NCBI GenBank assembly: GCA_003281525.1
Contig: QCBT01000010.1
Span: forward strand, 1-46,648
Source: Prochlorococcus sp. AG-347-J06
GTDB taxonomy: Bacteria; Cyanobacteriota; Cyanobacteriia; PCC-6307; Cyanobiaceae
Length of the DNA: 46,648 nt
Direction of reading: 5' to 3'
The first letter of the stretch is position 1; the number at the start of each line of letters is the position of its first letter. The notes under the pieces were generated by a model. That model was not told where the DNA came from and ran no database searches. It worked only from the letters and a program-made list of their open reading frames with translations. The translations under genes were made by a program, and so were the position numbers. Shown here piece after piece: positions 9,392 through 24,000 of this stretch.

Positions 9392-10207
9392 TTAAAAAAC
9401 CTTTGTTTGCATTAATCTCATGAATTTATCCTTAAGACTTTTGCCTTCTTTTTTGGGATCGATAATTGGTACATCTTTATTTGTGAGCCTTTGAGAAACA
9501 TTCAAATAACATTTTTTTGCAGGAGATCTACCATCTGAAAGTGTCAGTGGCTCTCCTCTATTTGTACTTATTATTACCTGTTCATCTTCTAAAACAATAC
9601 CTAACAAAGGCAAAGAAAGGATCCCTTGAACATCTTCAATAGATAACATTTCTTGACTAGCCATCATGTTGGGGCGAACTCTATTGATTACAAGTTGTAT
9701 AGGCTGAATATCTGAAGTATTAAGAATCCCTATTACTCTATCCGCATCCCGCACTGCGGATAATTCAGGGTTAGTAACCACAATAGCTTCTTTACAGGCT
9801 GCAAGAGCATTTTTAAAGCCATCTTCTACACCAGCAGGGCAATCTACTAAGACAAAATCAAATTTCTCACTAAGTAGCTCACTAATTTTTTTCATATCTT
9901 CGGGCTTCATCCAATCCAACATCCTTGGATCTCCAGCAGGAAGTAGAGCAAGATTAGGTTCTTTTTTATGTCTAACCAATGCTTGATCAAGACGACAATT
10001 CTCGTCTAGAACATCTTGAGCCGTATAAATAATCCGATTTTCTAATCCTAGAAGAAGATCTAAATTTCTTAAACCAAAATCAGCATCTAATACAGCAGTT
10101 GATGCTCCGCTATTAGCAAGTGCTATGCCAAGGTTTGCAGTTAAAGTTGTTTTACCAACTCCTCCTTTTCCTGAACAAATTAATATTGTGCGAGTATTCT
10201 TCCCCAC
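9392..10207 (-). CDS. minD: Septum site-determining ATPase MinD
   Basis: A 271-aa deviant Walker-A ATPase of the ParA/MinD group. The P-loop [10 protein letters not shown] is near residues 14-23, with the switch region [12 protein letters not shown] and [12 protein letters not shown]. The C-terminal amphipathic helix ([13 protein letters not shown]) anchors it to membrane when ATP-bound. It recruits MinC and is cycled by MinE. It lies between minC and minE in one minus-strand operon; minE begins 1 nt after its stop and minC ends about 110 nt upstream. Confidence 0.98.
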   Translation of the reverse strand: MGKNTRTILICSGKGGVGKTTLTANLGIALANSGASTAVLDADFGLRNLDLLLGLENRIIYTAQDVLDENCRLDQALVRHKKEPNLALLPAGDPRMLDWMKPEDMKKISELLSEKFDFVLVDCPAGVEDGFKNALAACKEAIVVTNPELSAVRDADRVIGILNTSDIQPIQLVINRVRPNMMASQEMLSIEDVQGILSLPLLGIVLEDEQVIISTNRGEPLTLSDGRSPAKKCYLNVSQRLTNKDVPIIDPKKEGKSLKDKFMRLMQTKVF

Positions 10208-10318
10208 GATTTTAAGGATTTTACAAATAATAAAGCCACTTGCAGAAAGTTAAATATTTTAAAGATTAAGTAATTCTTAAATTTATCTAGTTTGAATTAA
10301 TTTATTGCAAATTATTGA

Positions 10319-10981
10319 TTAATTTTTAATTTCGATTATGTGTGGTTTGATAATTATCGTTTGTTGATCTATCACTGCAATTTCTGGATAACAATTTTTG
10401 GGCTTATCCTTTGGTCCAATAGCTATCACATCTGCAATTCTTAACTGTAAAGGGTTTAGATAAAGTGATGCAATAGAGGCATTTTTATTTCCACTTTTCC
10501 CTGCGAAAGCGATCCCGAGTAATTTGCCCCAAACGTAAATATTTTTCTTGGCGGAAACTATTGCTCCTGGATTAACGTCACCAATAATGCATAGGTTTCC
10601 ATTTGAAGATATTCTTTCACCTGATCGTATTGTTCCCTTATGAAGAATATCGTCTTTCTTTTTTGAATTTAATAATAATAACTTATTTTTAATTTCTTGC
10701 TCTTTTATGAAAGCTGAATTTATTTTTAAAGATTTTCCACTTAGTATTGTATCTCTATCATTTGAGTAAATGCGTAAGGAACAAATATTAATTTTGTCAA
10801 AATGATTTTTTAATTTTGATAATTGATGAGAACTTATTGACTCATTGACTACGAAAATTTTTGCTTCTAAAGGTTCCTTGATGGAAGAAAATCTTTTGAA
10901 AGTTTCATGGATATTATCTAAATCTAGCAAAGAAAAAATTTCTAAATATTTACTTTTAGTTTTTTTTAAAACGATTTCCAT
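10319..10981 (-). CDS. minC: Septum site-determining protein MinC
   Basis: 220 aa. The C-terminal MinC beta-helix domain is clear: the run GTIRSGERISSNGNLCIIGD, then VNPGAIVSAKKNIYVWG and LLGIAFAGKSGNKNASIAS. That domain binds MinD and polymerises. The N-terminal FtsZ-inhibiting domain is divergent, as usual. It lies immediately downstream of the HD phosphohydrolase gene (10-nt gap) and upstream of minD. Confidence 0.95.
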   Translation of the reverse strand: MEIVLKKTKSKYLEIFSLLDLDNIHETFKRFSSIKEPLEAKIFVVNESISSHQLSKLKNHFDKINICSLRIYSNDRDTILSGKSLKINSAFIKEQEIKNKLLLLNSKKKDDILHKGTIRSGERISSNGNLCIIGDVNPGAIVSAKKNIYVWGKLLGIAFAGKSGNKNASIASLYLNPLQLRIADVIAIGPKDKPKNCYPEIAVIDQQTIIIKPHIIEIKN

Positions 10982-10991
10982 TGAATTAAAT

Positions 10992-12248
10992 CTAGGAATT
11001 GTTTTTTATTAATGAAATTTCATTTTTAATTTCATTTTTGATCATATCTGGATAAATAATAAAAGAGCTTTCCTCAGATCTCATTAAAGTTTTTATTAAT
11101 TTAGAACAATTTTCTAATGCGCTTAGATAGGTGCCGTCCCATATTTTTAGTGCGTTATTAGATTCAAAACCCTTAAAATTTCTTTCCTTGATACCGCAAA
11201 ATATTTCTGGATCATAACCATTTTTTTCACATAATTCTGAGGCAAATGCAAGGATTTTTAATCTATTCATCTTACTTAAAAAACTTATGTCTGATGCCTT
11301 TAATAAATCTCTGTCAATAAACATTTTGCAGAGTGTAGAAAGTGGTTCAAAAGATTCGTCTTTCCATCTAATCAAATGATAATAAAAGGTTACGTCATCA
11401 TTTCTTATAAAATCATCAAAAGTAATCTTTGAAGGTGAAAAAATCCATTTATGTAGAGAATTATCTAACCAAATATTCTTTTCATAATTCTGTTTTATTG
11501 TGTGAAATATTTTTTCCAGAATCCATGTTGATATTTCGTTAATCCTGTGATTGTAGATTGTTCTATACATCAAGTTTCTAAGTACAAGGAAATGCTCAAT
11601 AGCGATCACTCCTTTTGGTTTGATTCCGATATTCCCATCAGGTGAAAAGGTTAGAGCTGAAATTATTCTCTCTAAATCCACTAAGCCATAATTAGTACCT
11701 GTGTTGTAACTATCGCGTAAAAGATAATCGAGACGATCGCAATCTATCTCACTACTTATCAATGTTTTTAAAGGTTTTGAAAATAGTTGTTTTGAATGAA
11801 ATAATTCACCAATTTTTCTGGGTAATTCGTTGTCATACTTTTTAAGGATTGAATTTATTGGAGAATAATTTATAACTAATTTTTCAGACCATTGTTCGTG
11901 ATCATGCTTGAATATTTTTTCACTGGTGTGGCTTAAAGGTCCATGACCTAAATCGTGGAGTAGAGCTGCTCCATAAAGAACAAATTTATTTTCATAAAAT
12001 GAAGATTTACTTTCAATTAATCTCTTATAGATTTTTCTAGCTATACAAAAAACACCAATTGAGTGAGTAAATCTACTAGATTCTGCACCATGAAAAAGTA
12101 ATGATGCCGCTCCAAGTTGTTTTATTCTTCTTAGTCTTTGAAAAGCAACTGTATCAATTAATTCCATGATCATTAATTCTTCTGGCTTTCCTGCATCAAA
12201 AACTATTTCTTTATGAATTGGGTCATGGAAAATTCTCTTTATGCTCAT
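10992..12248 (-). CDS. HD-superfamily phosphohydrolase
   Basis: A 418-aa protein with the HD metal-binding signature. FTHSIGVFCIAR gives the first His, HDLGHGPLSHTSE the central H-D pair and the following His, and SEIDCDRLDYLLRDS the late Asp. This arrangement matches the dGTPase-like HD subgroup (YwfO/SAMHD1-like), so a nucleotide triphosphohydrolase activity is plausible, but the substrate is not readable. It lies in the ctpA-HD-minCDE operon (29 nt after ctpA, 10 nt before minC). Confidence 0.85.
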   Translation of the reverse strand: MSIKRIFHDPIHKEIVFDAGKPEELMIMELIDTVAFQRLRRIKQLGAASLLFHGAESSRFTHSIGVFCIARKIYKRLIESKSSFYENKFVLYGAALLHDLGHGPLSHTSEKIFKHDHEQWSEKLVINYSPINSILKKYDNELPRKIGELFHSKQLFSKPLKTLISSEIDCDRLDYLLRDSYNTGTNYGLVDLERIISALTFSPDGNIGIKPKGVIAIEHFLVLRNLMYRTIYNHRINEISTWILEKIFHTIKQNYEKNIWLDNSLHKWIFSPSKITFDDFIRNDDVTFYYHLIRWKDESFEPLSTLCKMFIDRDLLKASDISFLSKMNRLKILAFASELCEKNGYDPEIFCGIKERNFKGFESNNALKIWDGTYLSALENCSKLIKTLMRSEESSFIIYPDMIKNEIKNEISLIKNNS

Positions 12249-12277
12249 AATTTTTAAAGATTTTTTATTTTCACTCT

Positions 12278-13573
12278 TTAATCATTAAAAAATTTTATTT
12301 CTTCATTGTTTAATTCAATTGTTGGAACTGCAACTTCTTCTTTTTCTAGAAGCGACCCCAAAAATAATTCTGCATTCCTCACCCACTTATCGTCAGTACT
12401 CCCATAATCACTTGCATCTGGAAGATCAAGTAATTTGTCAGGAGTCATACCTAGGCCTTGAATATTATTACCTTTGGGGGTTAGGTAACTAGCCACTGTT
12501 ATAGCAATACCACTATCTTCTCCCAAACTTTTTAGGGATTGAATCAAACCTTTCCCATAAGTTTTTTCTCCCATAAGAATTGATCTCTCATTGTCTTGTA
12601 AAGAACCAGCAAGTATTTCACTGGCACTTGCAGTACCTTTATTTACTAAAGTCACCATTGGTCCATCAAAAGATGTCTCTTTTTGAGAAATAATTGCATC
12701 TTTGATTCCATTTCTGTCTTTTGTCTCGACTACAGGTTTCTCACTCAATAATGAATCTGCAACTGCTATACCTGAGCTTACTAGTCCCCCTGAATTATTT
12801 CTGAGATCTAAGATCAAGCCCTCAACCTCTTTTTCTTTTAACTCTTGAAGTGCCTCTTCAACTTTTTCGGGTACGCTTTCGCTGAATTGAGTTATCCTTA
12901 AATATCCTATTGTGTGAGAATCATCTCTTAATCTTTTTGTTCTAACTGGTCTTAGATCTACTGATCTCCTCTCTAGATCGACTTCCCTAATTTCTCCTGA
13001 TTCCGAAGATACTTCAACTAAAACTTTTGTCCCTGATTCACCTCTTAACTTAGAGGCAGTATTTGCAAGCCCTAATTTTTCTGATGAGATTCCGTCCACT
13101 GTCTCTATCAAGTCTCCGCTTACTATTCCAGCTTCTTCAGCTGGCGAACCCCCAAGAGTAGAGATAACTTTAACTTTATTGTCATTATCTTCACCTAATT
13201 GAAGCCCAACACCATTAATTTCACTCCCAAAATTACTTGATTTTAGTAGTTCATAATCTTTTGGTCGTAAAACTCTTGTGTAGGGATCTTCAAGAGGTCT
13301 TAACATGTCTTCAATTGCGGAATAAGCCTCTTCACTTGTTTCAATTTGTTTCTGTAATGTTTTTTGTCTAATTCTTTTCCATTGGATTTCATCAAACTTT
13401 TCTGGATCATAAAAACCTTCGTTTACTAAGGTCCAAGCGTCAAGTACTAATTGCCTGCTATCACTGAGAGCATCTACTCTTTCAATCAACAAAAGATTGA
13501 TAGAAAATACGATGATCATTGATGCAGTGATCACAGTTTTGAATGTTAAAAGTTTGTTAAAAGATGAATTCAT
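12278..13573 (-). CDS. ctpA: Carboxyl-terminal processing protease
   Basis: A lumenal/periplasmic S41 serine protease. An N-terminal hydrophobic segment (VITASMIIVFSINLLLIE) serves as signal/anchor. The PDZ domain covers VKVISTLGGSPAEEAGIVSG. The catalytic pair is the first Ser of GTASASE and the Lys of TYGKGLIQ, 25 residues apart as in D1 processing protease. I chose the ATG at 13573 (MNSSFNKLL), giving 431 aa; an ATG at 13594 would add 7 residues. In cyanobacteria CtpA matures the D1 precursor, but other S41 paralogues exist, so that substrate is inference. It is divergent from petB across about 70 nt and heads the HD-min operon. Confidence 0.92.
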   Translation of the reverse strand: MNSSFNKLLTFKTVITASMIIVFSINLLLIERVDALSDSRQLVLDAWTLVNEGFYDPEKFDEIQWKRIRQKTLQKQIETSEEAYSAIEDMLRPLEDPYTRVLRPKDYELLKSSNFGSEINGVGLQLGEDNDNKVKVISTLGGSPAEEAGIVSGDLIETVDGISSEKLGLANTASKLRGESGTKVLVEVSSESGEIREVDLERRSVDLRPVRTKRLRDDSHTIGYLRITQFSESVPEKVEEALQELKEKEVEGLILDLRNNSGGLVSSGIAVADSLLSEKPVVETKDRNGIKDAIISQKETSFDGPMVTLVNKGTASASEILAGSLQDNERSILMGEKTYGKGLIQSLKSLGEDSGIAITVASYLTPKGNNIQGLGMTPDKLLDLPDASDYGSTDDKWVRNAELFLGSLLEKEEVAVPTIELNNEEIKFFND

Positions 13574-13644
13574 TGGGTTAAGTGTTAACACCAAGTATAA
13601 GAATTTTAAGTAAGCTCTTTATATCAAAGCTAATTTTTTTTTGG

Positions 13645-14301
13645 ATGGCGAATTCTTCATCTGTTTATGACTGGTTTCAAGAAAGGCTTGAAATCCAAGA
13701 CATAACTGACGACGTAACTTCCAAGTACGTACCCCCTCATGTAAATATTTTTTATTGTTTAGGAGGCATAACTTTAGTATGCTTCCTAATTCAATTTGCA
13801 ACAGGTTTTGCAATGACTTTTTACTATAAGCCAACAGTTACACAAGCTTATAATTCAGTCAGTTACTTAATGACCGATGTAAGTTTTGGATGGTTAATAA
13901 GATCTGTGCATAGATGGAGTGCATCAATGATGGTTTTAATGTTAATCCTTCATGTCTTTAGGGTTTATCTTACCGGAGGTTTTAAAAGGCCAAGAGAATT
14001 AACTTGGGTTACAGGTGTTGTAATGGCAGTAATAACTGTCGCTTTTGGAGTTACAGGTTACTCCCTACCTTGGGATCAGGTAGGTTATTGGGCAGTTAAG
14101 ATTGTTTCGGGCGTTCCTGCTGCAATACCAGTAATTGGTGACTTTATGGTTGAACTACTTAGAGGTGGAGAAAGTGTTGGACAATCCACTCTAACTAGAT
14201 TTTACAGTCTTCATACTTTTGTATTGCCATGGTCATTAGCAGTTTTCATGTTGATGCACTTTTTAATGATTCGTAAACAGGGTATTTCAGGTCCTTTATA
14301 A
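13645..14301 (+). CDS. petB: Cytochrome b6
   Basis: 218 aa, beginning [18 protein letters not shown]. The frame is open upstream but this ATG is the family start. Four transmembrane helices bear haem-ligand histidines in [24 protein letters not shown] and LMHFLMI. The Cys in NIFYCLGG is the covalent haem c(n) site. It is the b6f core that carries electrons from plastoquinol. petD follows after 33 nt in the usual petBD operon. Confidence 0.98.
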
Positions 14302-14334
14302 ACTCTTATACTTAAATTAATATTAGTTCTTCAT

Positions 14335-14817
14335 ATGTCTACATTAAAAAAACCAGATCTTTCTGATCCTAAATTGAGAGCAAAGTTAGCTAAAGGTATG
14401 GGCCATAATTATTATGGTGAGCCAGCTTGGCCTAATGATTTACTATATATTTTCCCGGTAGTCATCTTGGGAACTATTGCCTGCGTAGTTGGATTAGCAG
14501 TTCTTGATCCGGCAATGTTGGGAGACAAAGCTAATCCTTTTGCAACACCTCTTGAAATACTACCTGAATGGTATCTTTATCCAGTTTTTCAAATACTTAG
14601 GGTTGTTCCTAACAAACTTTTGGGTATTGCATTACAAACATTAATTCCACTGGGACTAATCATTTTACCCTTTATCGAAAACGTTAATAAATTTTCTAAT
14701 CCATTTAGAAGACCAGTAGCAATGTCAGTTTTCTTATTCGGAACTTTTCTAACAATATATCTTGGAATTGGGGCATGCTTGCCAATTGATAAATCACTAA
14801 CTTTAGGACTTTTTTAA
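14335..14817 (+). CDS. petD: Cytochrome b6f complex subunit IV
   Basis: A 160-aa, three-helix subunit. It begins [20 protein letters not shown] and contains the [13 protein letters not shown] motif of the quinol-oxidation site. It completes the b-type module with PetB. The gene ends 2 nt before the convergent invertase stop, with no clear terminator hairpin between them. Confidence 0.98.
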   Translation: MSTLKKPDLSDPKLRAKLAKGMGHNYYGEPAWPNDLLYIFPVVILGTIACVVGLAVLDPAMLGDKANPFATPLEILPEWYLYPVFQILRVVPNKLLGIALQTLIPLGLIILPFIENVNKFSNPFRRPVAMSVFLFGTFLTIYLGIGACLPIDKSLTLGLF

Positions 14818-14819
14818 GC

Positions 14820-16259
14820 TTAAATCTTAAACATATCTAGATTATTATCCTCATTTCTTAAAAAATGATTCATTAATAAAAATCCAACAATTGTCCAAGT
14901 TTGATACGTTCTTGATTGTTGTCCAACCCAAGTACCTGTAGGTCCATCAAAATATTCTGCCCATTCTTGCTTAGGCAATTGATTAAGCTGACACCAATAT
15001 GATTCCTCTATTAAAGATTTCATTTCTTCCATAAGAATCACATCTTCAGACCCATAATTTTTTTGATGCAATAGGACAGCTGTACCAAAAAACCAAAGTA
15101 AACTTGGCCAATGACCACCGTTATGGTAGCTCCAAGGCCAATTCTTTGGATCAGATCCAGTCTTATTTTGCCATTCTTCGACATCCATATGAGGATGACA
15201 AATTCTCATAGGCATTTGAGCCATCAAATGCTGTCTGTTATGTAAAACTAATCTAAATAAAGCTCTTTGTTCTTCAGGAGGCAGTACCCCGAAAATACAT
15301 GCTAAAGAGTTGCCTAAACTGTAAAATCTAAAGTCGGGCCTTCCTGTCCTAATATTTCCTATTAAGTAACCACCTCTATTCTCTAACCAATCTTGTAGCC
15401 ATGAGGGAACCACTTGAGGTTGAACGTTAAATTCATTGAAGTGTTGATCATCACCATATTGCTCAGTTGGCCTTCTTCTTAAAATTTGCATCGTTTGGCT
15501 GGTAACCCAATAATGTTTTAAAAGAAAACTTCCTAAATCTTTAACCCATTGATTTGTAAGAATAAGTCTTTGATCTAGAAGTCTACTTACATGATCTGCT
15601 CTACTTAATTCCATTAAGTTAATACAACTTTTTAAACATCCATGAAGTAAAACTTCAACTTCTAGAGGCGCGCCCCATACATCCATAGGTCTATCAATCA
15701 TAAATGCGCAATCCGGAACAAAAAGTACTGGAGTACCCTCAAACGTTGGATGTAGAACCAGATCTAATAGAAGTTGAATACCTCTTTGAACGCTTTGACT
15801 TTTCCCGAAGGCATAATCACCGCTTTTATTGACATAATACCAACATAAAATGGGCCACCATAAACTTGCATCGGCTGAAGTAATCCGCCCTATTGATCTC
15901 TGTCCATAGTCTCCAATAAGATGTCCATTTTCTTCAACGAAACTAGTAGGAAATACACCACGTGTTTGGTAATTAGAACTTTGTAACTCAAGGCATACAC
16001 TTAGGAACTTTTTAACAATTTCGTACCGTTTTTGGGTAATGAGATAAATCATTACAGGAACATTGTCTCTTAAAAATATTTCTCCATAATTTAATTTTTT
16101 ATTTTTTGTTGGGTGTTCTAGTGCAGCAACGCTTCCCACTAACTCGCCTGATATTTCAACCAAAGTCTTTTCAAAGTGTTTTTTTGCATTTGTTACAATT
16201 TTCTCTTCATCAGAACTTGGTCTTACTCTTAAATTTTTTTGACTAAATCTTTCTGCCAT
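14820..16259 (-). CDS. Neutral/alkaline invertase (glycoside hydrolase family 100)
   Basis: A 479-aa cytosolic-type sucrose hydrolase without a signal peptide. Conserved GH100 blocks are SADASLWWPILCWYY (acid catalyst Asp region), HNGGHWPSLLWFFGT and QEWAEYFDGPTGTWVGQQ (nucleophile Glu region), then RTYQTWTIVGFL. It splits sucrose to glucose and fructose, and marine picocyanobacteria use sucrose as a compatible solute and carbon carrier. It is monocistronic by position, convergent with petD. Family is confident; the physiological role is inference. Confidence 0.88.
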   Translation of the reverse strand: MAERFSQKNLRVRPSSDEEKIVTNAKKHFEKTLVEISGELVGSVAALEHPTKNKKLNYGEIFLRDNVPVMIYLITQKRYEIVKKFLSVCLELQSSNYQTRGVFPTSFVEENGHLIGDYGQRSIGRITSADASLWWPILCWYYVNKSGDYAFGKSQSVQRGIQLLLDLVLHPTFEGTPVLFVPDCAFMIDRPMDVWGAPLEVEVLLHGCLKSCINLMELSRADHVSRLLDQRLILTNQWVKDLGSFLLKHYWVTSQTMQILRRRPTEQYGDDQHFNEFNVQPQVVPSWLQDWLENRGGYLIGNIRTGRPDFRFYSLGNSLACIFGVLPPEEQRALFRLVLHNRQHLMAQMPMRICHPHMDVEEWQNKTGSDPKNWPWSYHNGGHWPSLLWFFGTAVLLHQKNYGSEDVILMEEMKSLIEESYWCQLNQLPKQEWAEYFDGPTGTWVGQQSRTYQTWTIVGFLLMNHFLRNEDNNLDMFKI

Positions 16260-16866
16260 TTCATTTATATCCCTTTATTTAAGCCTAGTTGTTTAATGAG
16301 ACTTTGAACAAATAAAAAATTAATAAAAAATTTTTGTATAAAAGGTTGCATAATTACAGTCGGATGGTTTAGTATTTTCTTCTGGGCAAAAATATTCTTT
16401 TTGCATTATTCAAGCACTTACTTTAAATCTGATTTTTGGTAAATGAGTGAATTCTTTGAAAATTTGATTTCGGTCATTATTTTCAGCCAGAAGAAGGGTT
16501 TTCCTTCAAAGTGAGTTATTCACTTGTTGTTTAACTCTGCACCTAGAAAATTTAAAAACTTAGGAACTGATGCTTTTATTGCGTCAAAACTTTATCAAAT
16601 TAATTTGGTAAATTGGAGATGTATTTGCAATAAAGGTGTGAGGTCCCGTCAAGAATATATAAAATTGTTTTCAATTGCTAACTTTATAGTTTTTGAAAAC
16701 CAACGGATCTGAGATCTTGGAAAGTCACTTAAAATATTTTTTTTGTGCACTCAAAGTAATCCTTAATTATTTAAGGAGGCTGAACCTAAATAAATAAAGT
16801 CAATCTTATTTTTATTTGGAGAATGCAATTCATATTGAGTAGATTTATCTACAAAAGGATTTGAAC
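16260..16866. other. Upstream region of the rRNA operon (no gene recognised)
   Basis: About 600 nt between the divergent invertase gene and the 16S start. It should hold the rrn promoter and leader and the invertase promoter. I see one small AT-rich hairpin (16386-16404, GCAAAAA with TTTTTGC). The only ORFs are a 62-aa frame with no family resemblance and shorter ones, which I do not accept. No promoter can be assigned with confidence by eye. Confidence 0.4.
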
Positions 16867-18350
<1,484 letters not shown>

Positions 18351-18476
18351 ACAGGGAGACAACAAAATGTTTAATATTATTATTTTGTCACCTTAGGTCG
18401 ATCGGTATCTCACGTTCTTAATTTATTAAGAATTTCATTTCCTAAGTTTTTCTAGGTCACACCCATTATTTTTCCT

Positions 18477-18550
<74 letters not shown>

Positions 18551-18562
18551 TATCTCTATGTT

Positions 18563-18635
18563 GGGGGTATAGCTCAGTTGGTAGAGCGCCTGCTTTGCAA
18601 GCAGGATGTCAGCGGTTCGAGTCCGCTTACCTCCA
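18563..18635 (+). tRNA. trnA: tRNA-Ala (TGC)
   Basis: In the 16S-23S spacer, 12 nt after tRNA-Ile. Starts GGGGGTATAGCTCAGTTGG, anticodon loop TTTGCAA (TGC), T-arm GTTCGAGTC, acceptor TACCTCC and discriminator A. Confidence 0.97.
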
Positions 18636-18767
18636 CTGATTACCACCTCTTCCATAATTTGAAGAAAGGAAATTTTTTGAGTTGTGATCAAATTCTGAAC
18701 GAATCTAGCTTCCTAATGAATCCATTAAGATGCTGGACTCATTGAATTAATTTTCATTGTTTTCAGA

Positions 18768-18787
18768 GAACCTTGACAACTGCATAG
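18768..18787 (+). other. Left strand of the 23S processing stem
   Basis: GAACCTTGACAACTGCATAG at 18768-18787 is complementary, with one mismatch, to CTATGCAGTTCTCAAGGTTC at 21808-21827 downstream of 23S. The pair would bring both ends of the 23S precursor together, the usual RNase III substrate. This left arm also resembles the sequence found upstream of many cyanobacterial 23S genes. Confidence 0.75.
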
Positions 18788-18893
18788 ATTATTTTTAAAG
18801 ACAATAAGCATCTTTAATGATGCAGATTTATTATTTGTGCGAATGCATTAATAACAATTCTATTAAGCTGATGCTTCAATTTAATGAAGTTAT

Positions 18894-21769
<2,876 letters not shown>

Positions 21770-21807
21770 AATAAACTTAATTTATTGTTTTTAATATATA
21801 TAATTTT

Positions 21808-21827
21808 CTATGCAGTTCTCAAGGTTC
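21808..21827 (+). other. Right strand of the 23S processing stem
   Basis: CTATGCAGTTCTCAAGGTTC, which pairs with 18768-18787 with a single mismatch. It lies between the 23S 3' end and the 5S gene. Confidence 0.75.
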
Positions 21828-21833
21828 ACACTA

Positions 21834-21951
21834 TCCTGGTGTTCATGGCGATGTGGAACCACTCCGATCCATCTCGAACTCGGTTGTGAAACGCATCAGC
21901 GGCGAAAATATTTAGGGGGTAGCCCCTTGAGAAAATAGCTCGATGCCAGGT
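21834..21951 (+). rRNA. rrf: 5S ribosomal RNA
   Basis: About 118 nt. Terminal helix TCCTGGTGTTC pairs with GATGCCAGG. The conserved loop CCACTCCGATCCATCTCGAA and GAAACGCATCAGCGGCG are present. It follows 23S by 64 nt and ends the operon before a strong hairpin. Confidence 0.95.
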
Positions 21952-21961
21952 AAAAATATTT

Positions 21962-21996
21962 AAAAGGGTTTATTCTTATTGAGTAAGCCCTTTTTT
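21962..21996 (+). terminator. rRNA operon terminator
   Basis: AAAAGGGTTTA (21962-21972) pairs with TAAGCCCTTTT (21984-21994, one G-U) around an 11-nt loop, followed by more T. It overlaps the last bases of the convergent mutM gene, so it may also end the mutM transcript. Confidence 0.8.
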
Positions 21997-22873
21997 ATTT
22001 TTGGCATTTAGGACACCAATGGGTACTTCTTCCAGTAATTTTTTGTCTTTCAATTAAATTTCCACATTTACGACATTCTTTTCCAGTTCTCCTATAAACA
22101 TTTGTCTGTAAACCAAAATTTCCATTCTCTCCTTCCAAGTCCCTAAAGTCGCTAAATGTCGTCCCCCCAGAACCAATACTTTTTTTTAATACAGTTACAA
22201 TTGATTCTTTAAGCTTGATTAATTCATTCTTCTTTATTGTTCGAGCTTCTCTAAAAGGTGAGATGCCAGCAGAGTATAAACTTTCATCAGCATAAATATT
22301 ACCTATACCTGCCACTATTGTTTGATCTAATAAGATAGCTTTTATAGATTTTGTTCTTTTTGAAATAACTTTTTTAAGATAATTAGCATCAAAGTCTTTA
22401 GAAAATGGTTCTGGTCCTAATGATCCTAGTCCTTTAATTACTTTGTTAAGCGATAGGCCTTTGTTAATCCACCACATTTGACCAAAACTTCTTACGTCAA
22501 CGTACCTAAGCTCATTATTATTTTTATCGAAAAATCTTATTCTTGTATGTTTACAAGGATGACTTGAGTTTTCAATAAATTTAAAATATCCAGTCATTCT
22601 TAGATGAACTACAAGAAATCCGTTATTTTTTGAATTTTCTACAAGAAATTGGGCATTCTCATTTTGAACTTCTTTTAATTGAGCTATTAAATATTTTCCT
22701 CTTCTATCCCATTTATAAATAAGTGAGTTCAGAAGTCCTTTAATGAATTCTTCTTTGTTGATTGGGAATGCAACAGTTGAATCCCTACAGACTTCTACTT
22801 TTTTAATAATAAAGTTATTAAGTTTTTGCTCTAAACCTCTGCGAACTGTCTCTACTTCTGGTAATTCAGGCAA
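21995..22873 (-). CDS. mutM: Formamidopyrimidine-DNA glycosylase
   Basis: 292 aa. It begins [17 protein letters not shown], with the catalytic N-terminal Pro-2 and Glu-3. The conserved basic residue lies in WDRRGKYLI. The H2TH region includes [18 protein letters not shown]. The C-terminal zinc finger has C-x2-C and C-x2-C pairs (CRKCG...CPKC), ending in QK. It excises 8-oxoguanine and FaPy lesions, which matters for an oxygen-evolving, light-exposed cell. psaE lies 4 nt upstream on the same strand, so the two are co-transcribed. Confidence 0.97.
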   Translation of the reverse strand: MPELPEVETVRRGLEQKLNNFIIKKVEVCRDSTVAFPINKEEFIKGLLNSLIYKWDRRGKYLIAQLKEVQNENAQFLVENSKNNGFLVVHLRMTGYFKFIENSSHPCKHTRIRFFDKNNNELRYVDVRSFGQMWWINKGLSLNKVIKGLGSLGPEPFSKDFDANYLKKVISKRTKSIKAILLDQTIVAGIGNIYADESLYSAGISPFREARTIKKNELIKLKESIVTVLKKSIGSGGTTFSDFRDLEGENGNFGLQTNVYRRTGKECRKCGNLIERQKITGRSTHWCPKCQK

Positions 22874-22877
22874 TTAT

Positions 22878-23087
22878 TTAAGCTTTCTCTAATTCACTTT
22901 CAGAGAAATTATTTGTATTTGCTCCACCATCAGTTCCGCTTATACCAGCGTAATTTACTTTATCGAATCTGACTACACAGTTATATTTAATGCCTGAGGT
23001 ATCAACTGAAGCAACTTTACCGATTTCATTATACCAATATGATTCTGGTCTTTTTACTCTTACGAGATCTCCTCTTGAAATAGCCAT
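22878..23087 (-). CDS. psaE: Photosystem I reaction centre subunit IV
   Basis: 69 aa, beginning [20 protein letters not shown]. The SH3-like fold is evident in [27 protein letters not shown]. PsaE sits on the stromal side of PSI and helps ferredoxin docking and cyclic flow. It is followed after 4 nt by mutM. Confidence 0.97.
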   Translation of the reverse strand: MAISRGDLVRVKRPESYWYNEIGKVASVDTSGIKYNCVVRFDKVNYAGISGTDGGANTNNFSESELEKA

Positions 23088-23166
23088 TACTATTAATTTA
23101 ACTTTTTGTAGAATAACTCATCATTAATATTCTTAGACAAATTATTCACACATATTAATTAAAGTT

Positions 23167-23937
23167 TTAACAAAAATCATTTATTAAATTATTTTCGAAT
23201 TCTTCTTTAGCAGGCTTACTTCCCATCCATTTCCTGCCAGGTATTCTTACATCTAATTCATTTTTATCACAATTGATTGAAATAATCAGTTTTTTATTTT
23301 CTTGATTTAGAACGTTTAAAACTTTTCTACCTTTAATATCTATATATGTTTTACTTTGGGTAATTATAGGACCATAAATTTTTTTATCTAACTCAATTAA
23401 GTCATTATTTTTTTTATTTTCAGTTGTTTCATATTTTTCTGAATTAATTGTGTTCTTTTTTCTTATTGTGAGCTTTTGACCAATTTTTATTGAATCAGCA
23501 TTATTGATATTATTAATCTCTATTAGTTCTTTTACTTTTAAATTATATTTGTTCGATATGTCAGTAAGATTTTCACCAGTTTGAACAACATGATAATTTT
23601 TAATTAAATCTGATTGTTTTGTAAGATTTTCAGAAGATTCGGAGATAATAAGATTTTGGCCAACAAAGATATAATTTTCATCTTTTAAGTTATTCAATTT
23701 AATAATTAAATCTTTATTAATTGAATAGAATTTTGAAATACTTGATATTGTATCTCCACTTTTTACAATATGAATTTTTTTTATTTCAGTTTTTTCTTCA
23801 GTAATTGATTCTTTTCTAGCAATAGTCTCAATTTTGTTTTTTGATGAAAATATTTTTTCTTCTGATTTTATCAATGAGTGATTAAAAAAATTAATAAATA
23901 TGGCAATTACTAAAAATGCAAATTTCATAAAACTCAC
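23167..23937 (-). CDS. Exported LysM-domain protein
   Basis: 256 aa. A signal peptide (FAFLVIAIFINFFNHSLI) is followed by two LysM repeats. The first is about HIVKSGDTISSISKFYSINK to IFVGQNLII; the second is about YHVVQTGENLTDISNKYN to IKIGQKLTI. LysM binds peptidoglycan, so the protein is probably periplasmic or wall-attached. The C-terminal about 90 residues hold no catalytic motif that I recognise, so it is not evidently an NlpC/P60 or M23 enzyme. It stands alone, upstream of psaE on the same strand with a 79-nt gap. Confidence 0.8.
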   Translation of the reverse strand: MSFMKFAFLVIAIFINFFNHSLIKSEEKIFSSKNKIETIARKESITEEKTEIKKIHIVKSGDTISSISKFYSINKDLIIKLNNLKDENYIFVGQNLIISESSENLTKQSDLIKNYHVVQTGENLTDISNKYNLKVKELIEINNINNADSIKIGQKLTIRKKNTINSEKYETTENKKNNDLIELDKKIYGPIITQSKTYIDIKGRKVLNVLNQENKKLIISINCDKNELDVRIPGRKWMGSKPAKEEFENNLINDFC

Positions 23938-24000
23938 TATTTATTTAAAGATAATCTTTAAATTTAAAATCGCTAGGTTTTTGAAAACAATTTAAGTAAT

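Noticed and set aside
16443..16514. 23-aa frame starting ATG in the rrn leader
   Set aside because: Too short, without any family or hydrophobic signature; only chance evidence.
16524..16712. 62-aa frame upstream of 16S rRNA
   Set aside because: Lies in the rrn promoter/leader region, shows no recognisable family or membrane/signal pattern, and is likely a chance frame in AT-rich DNA.
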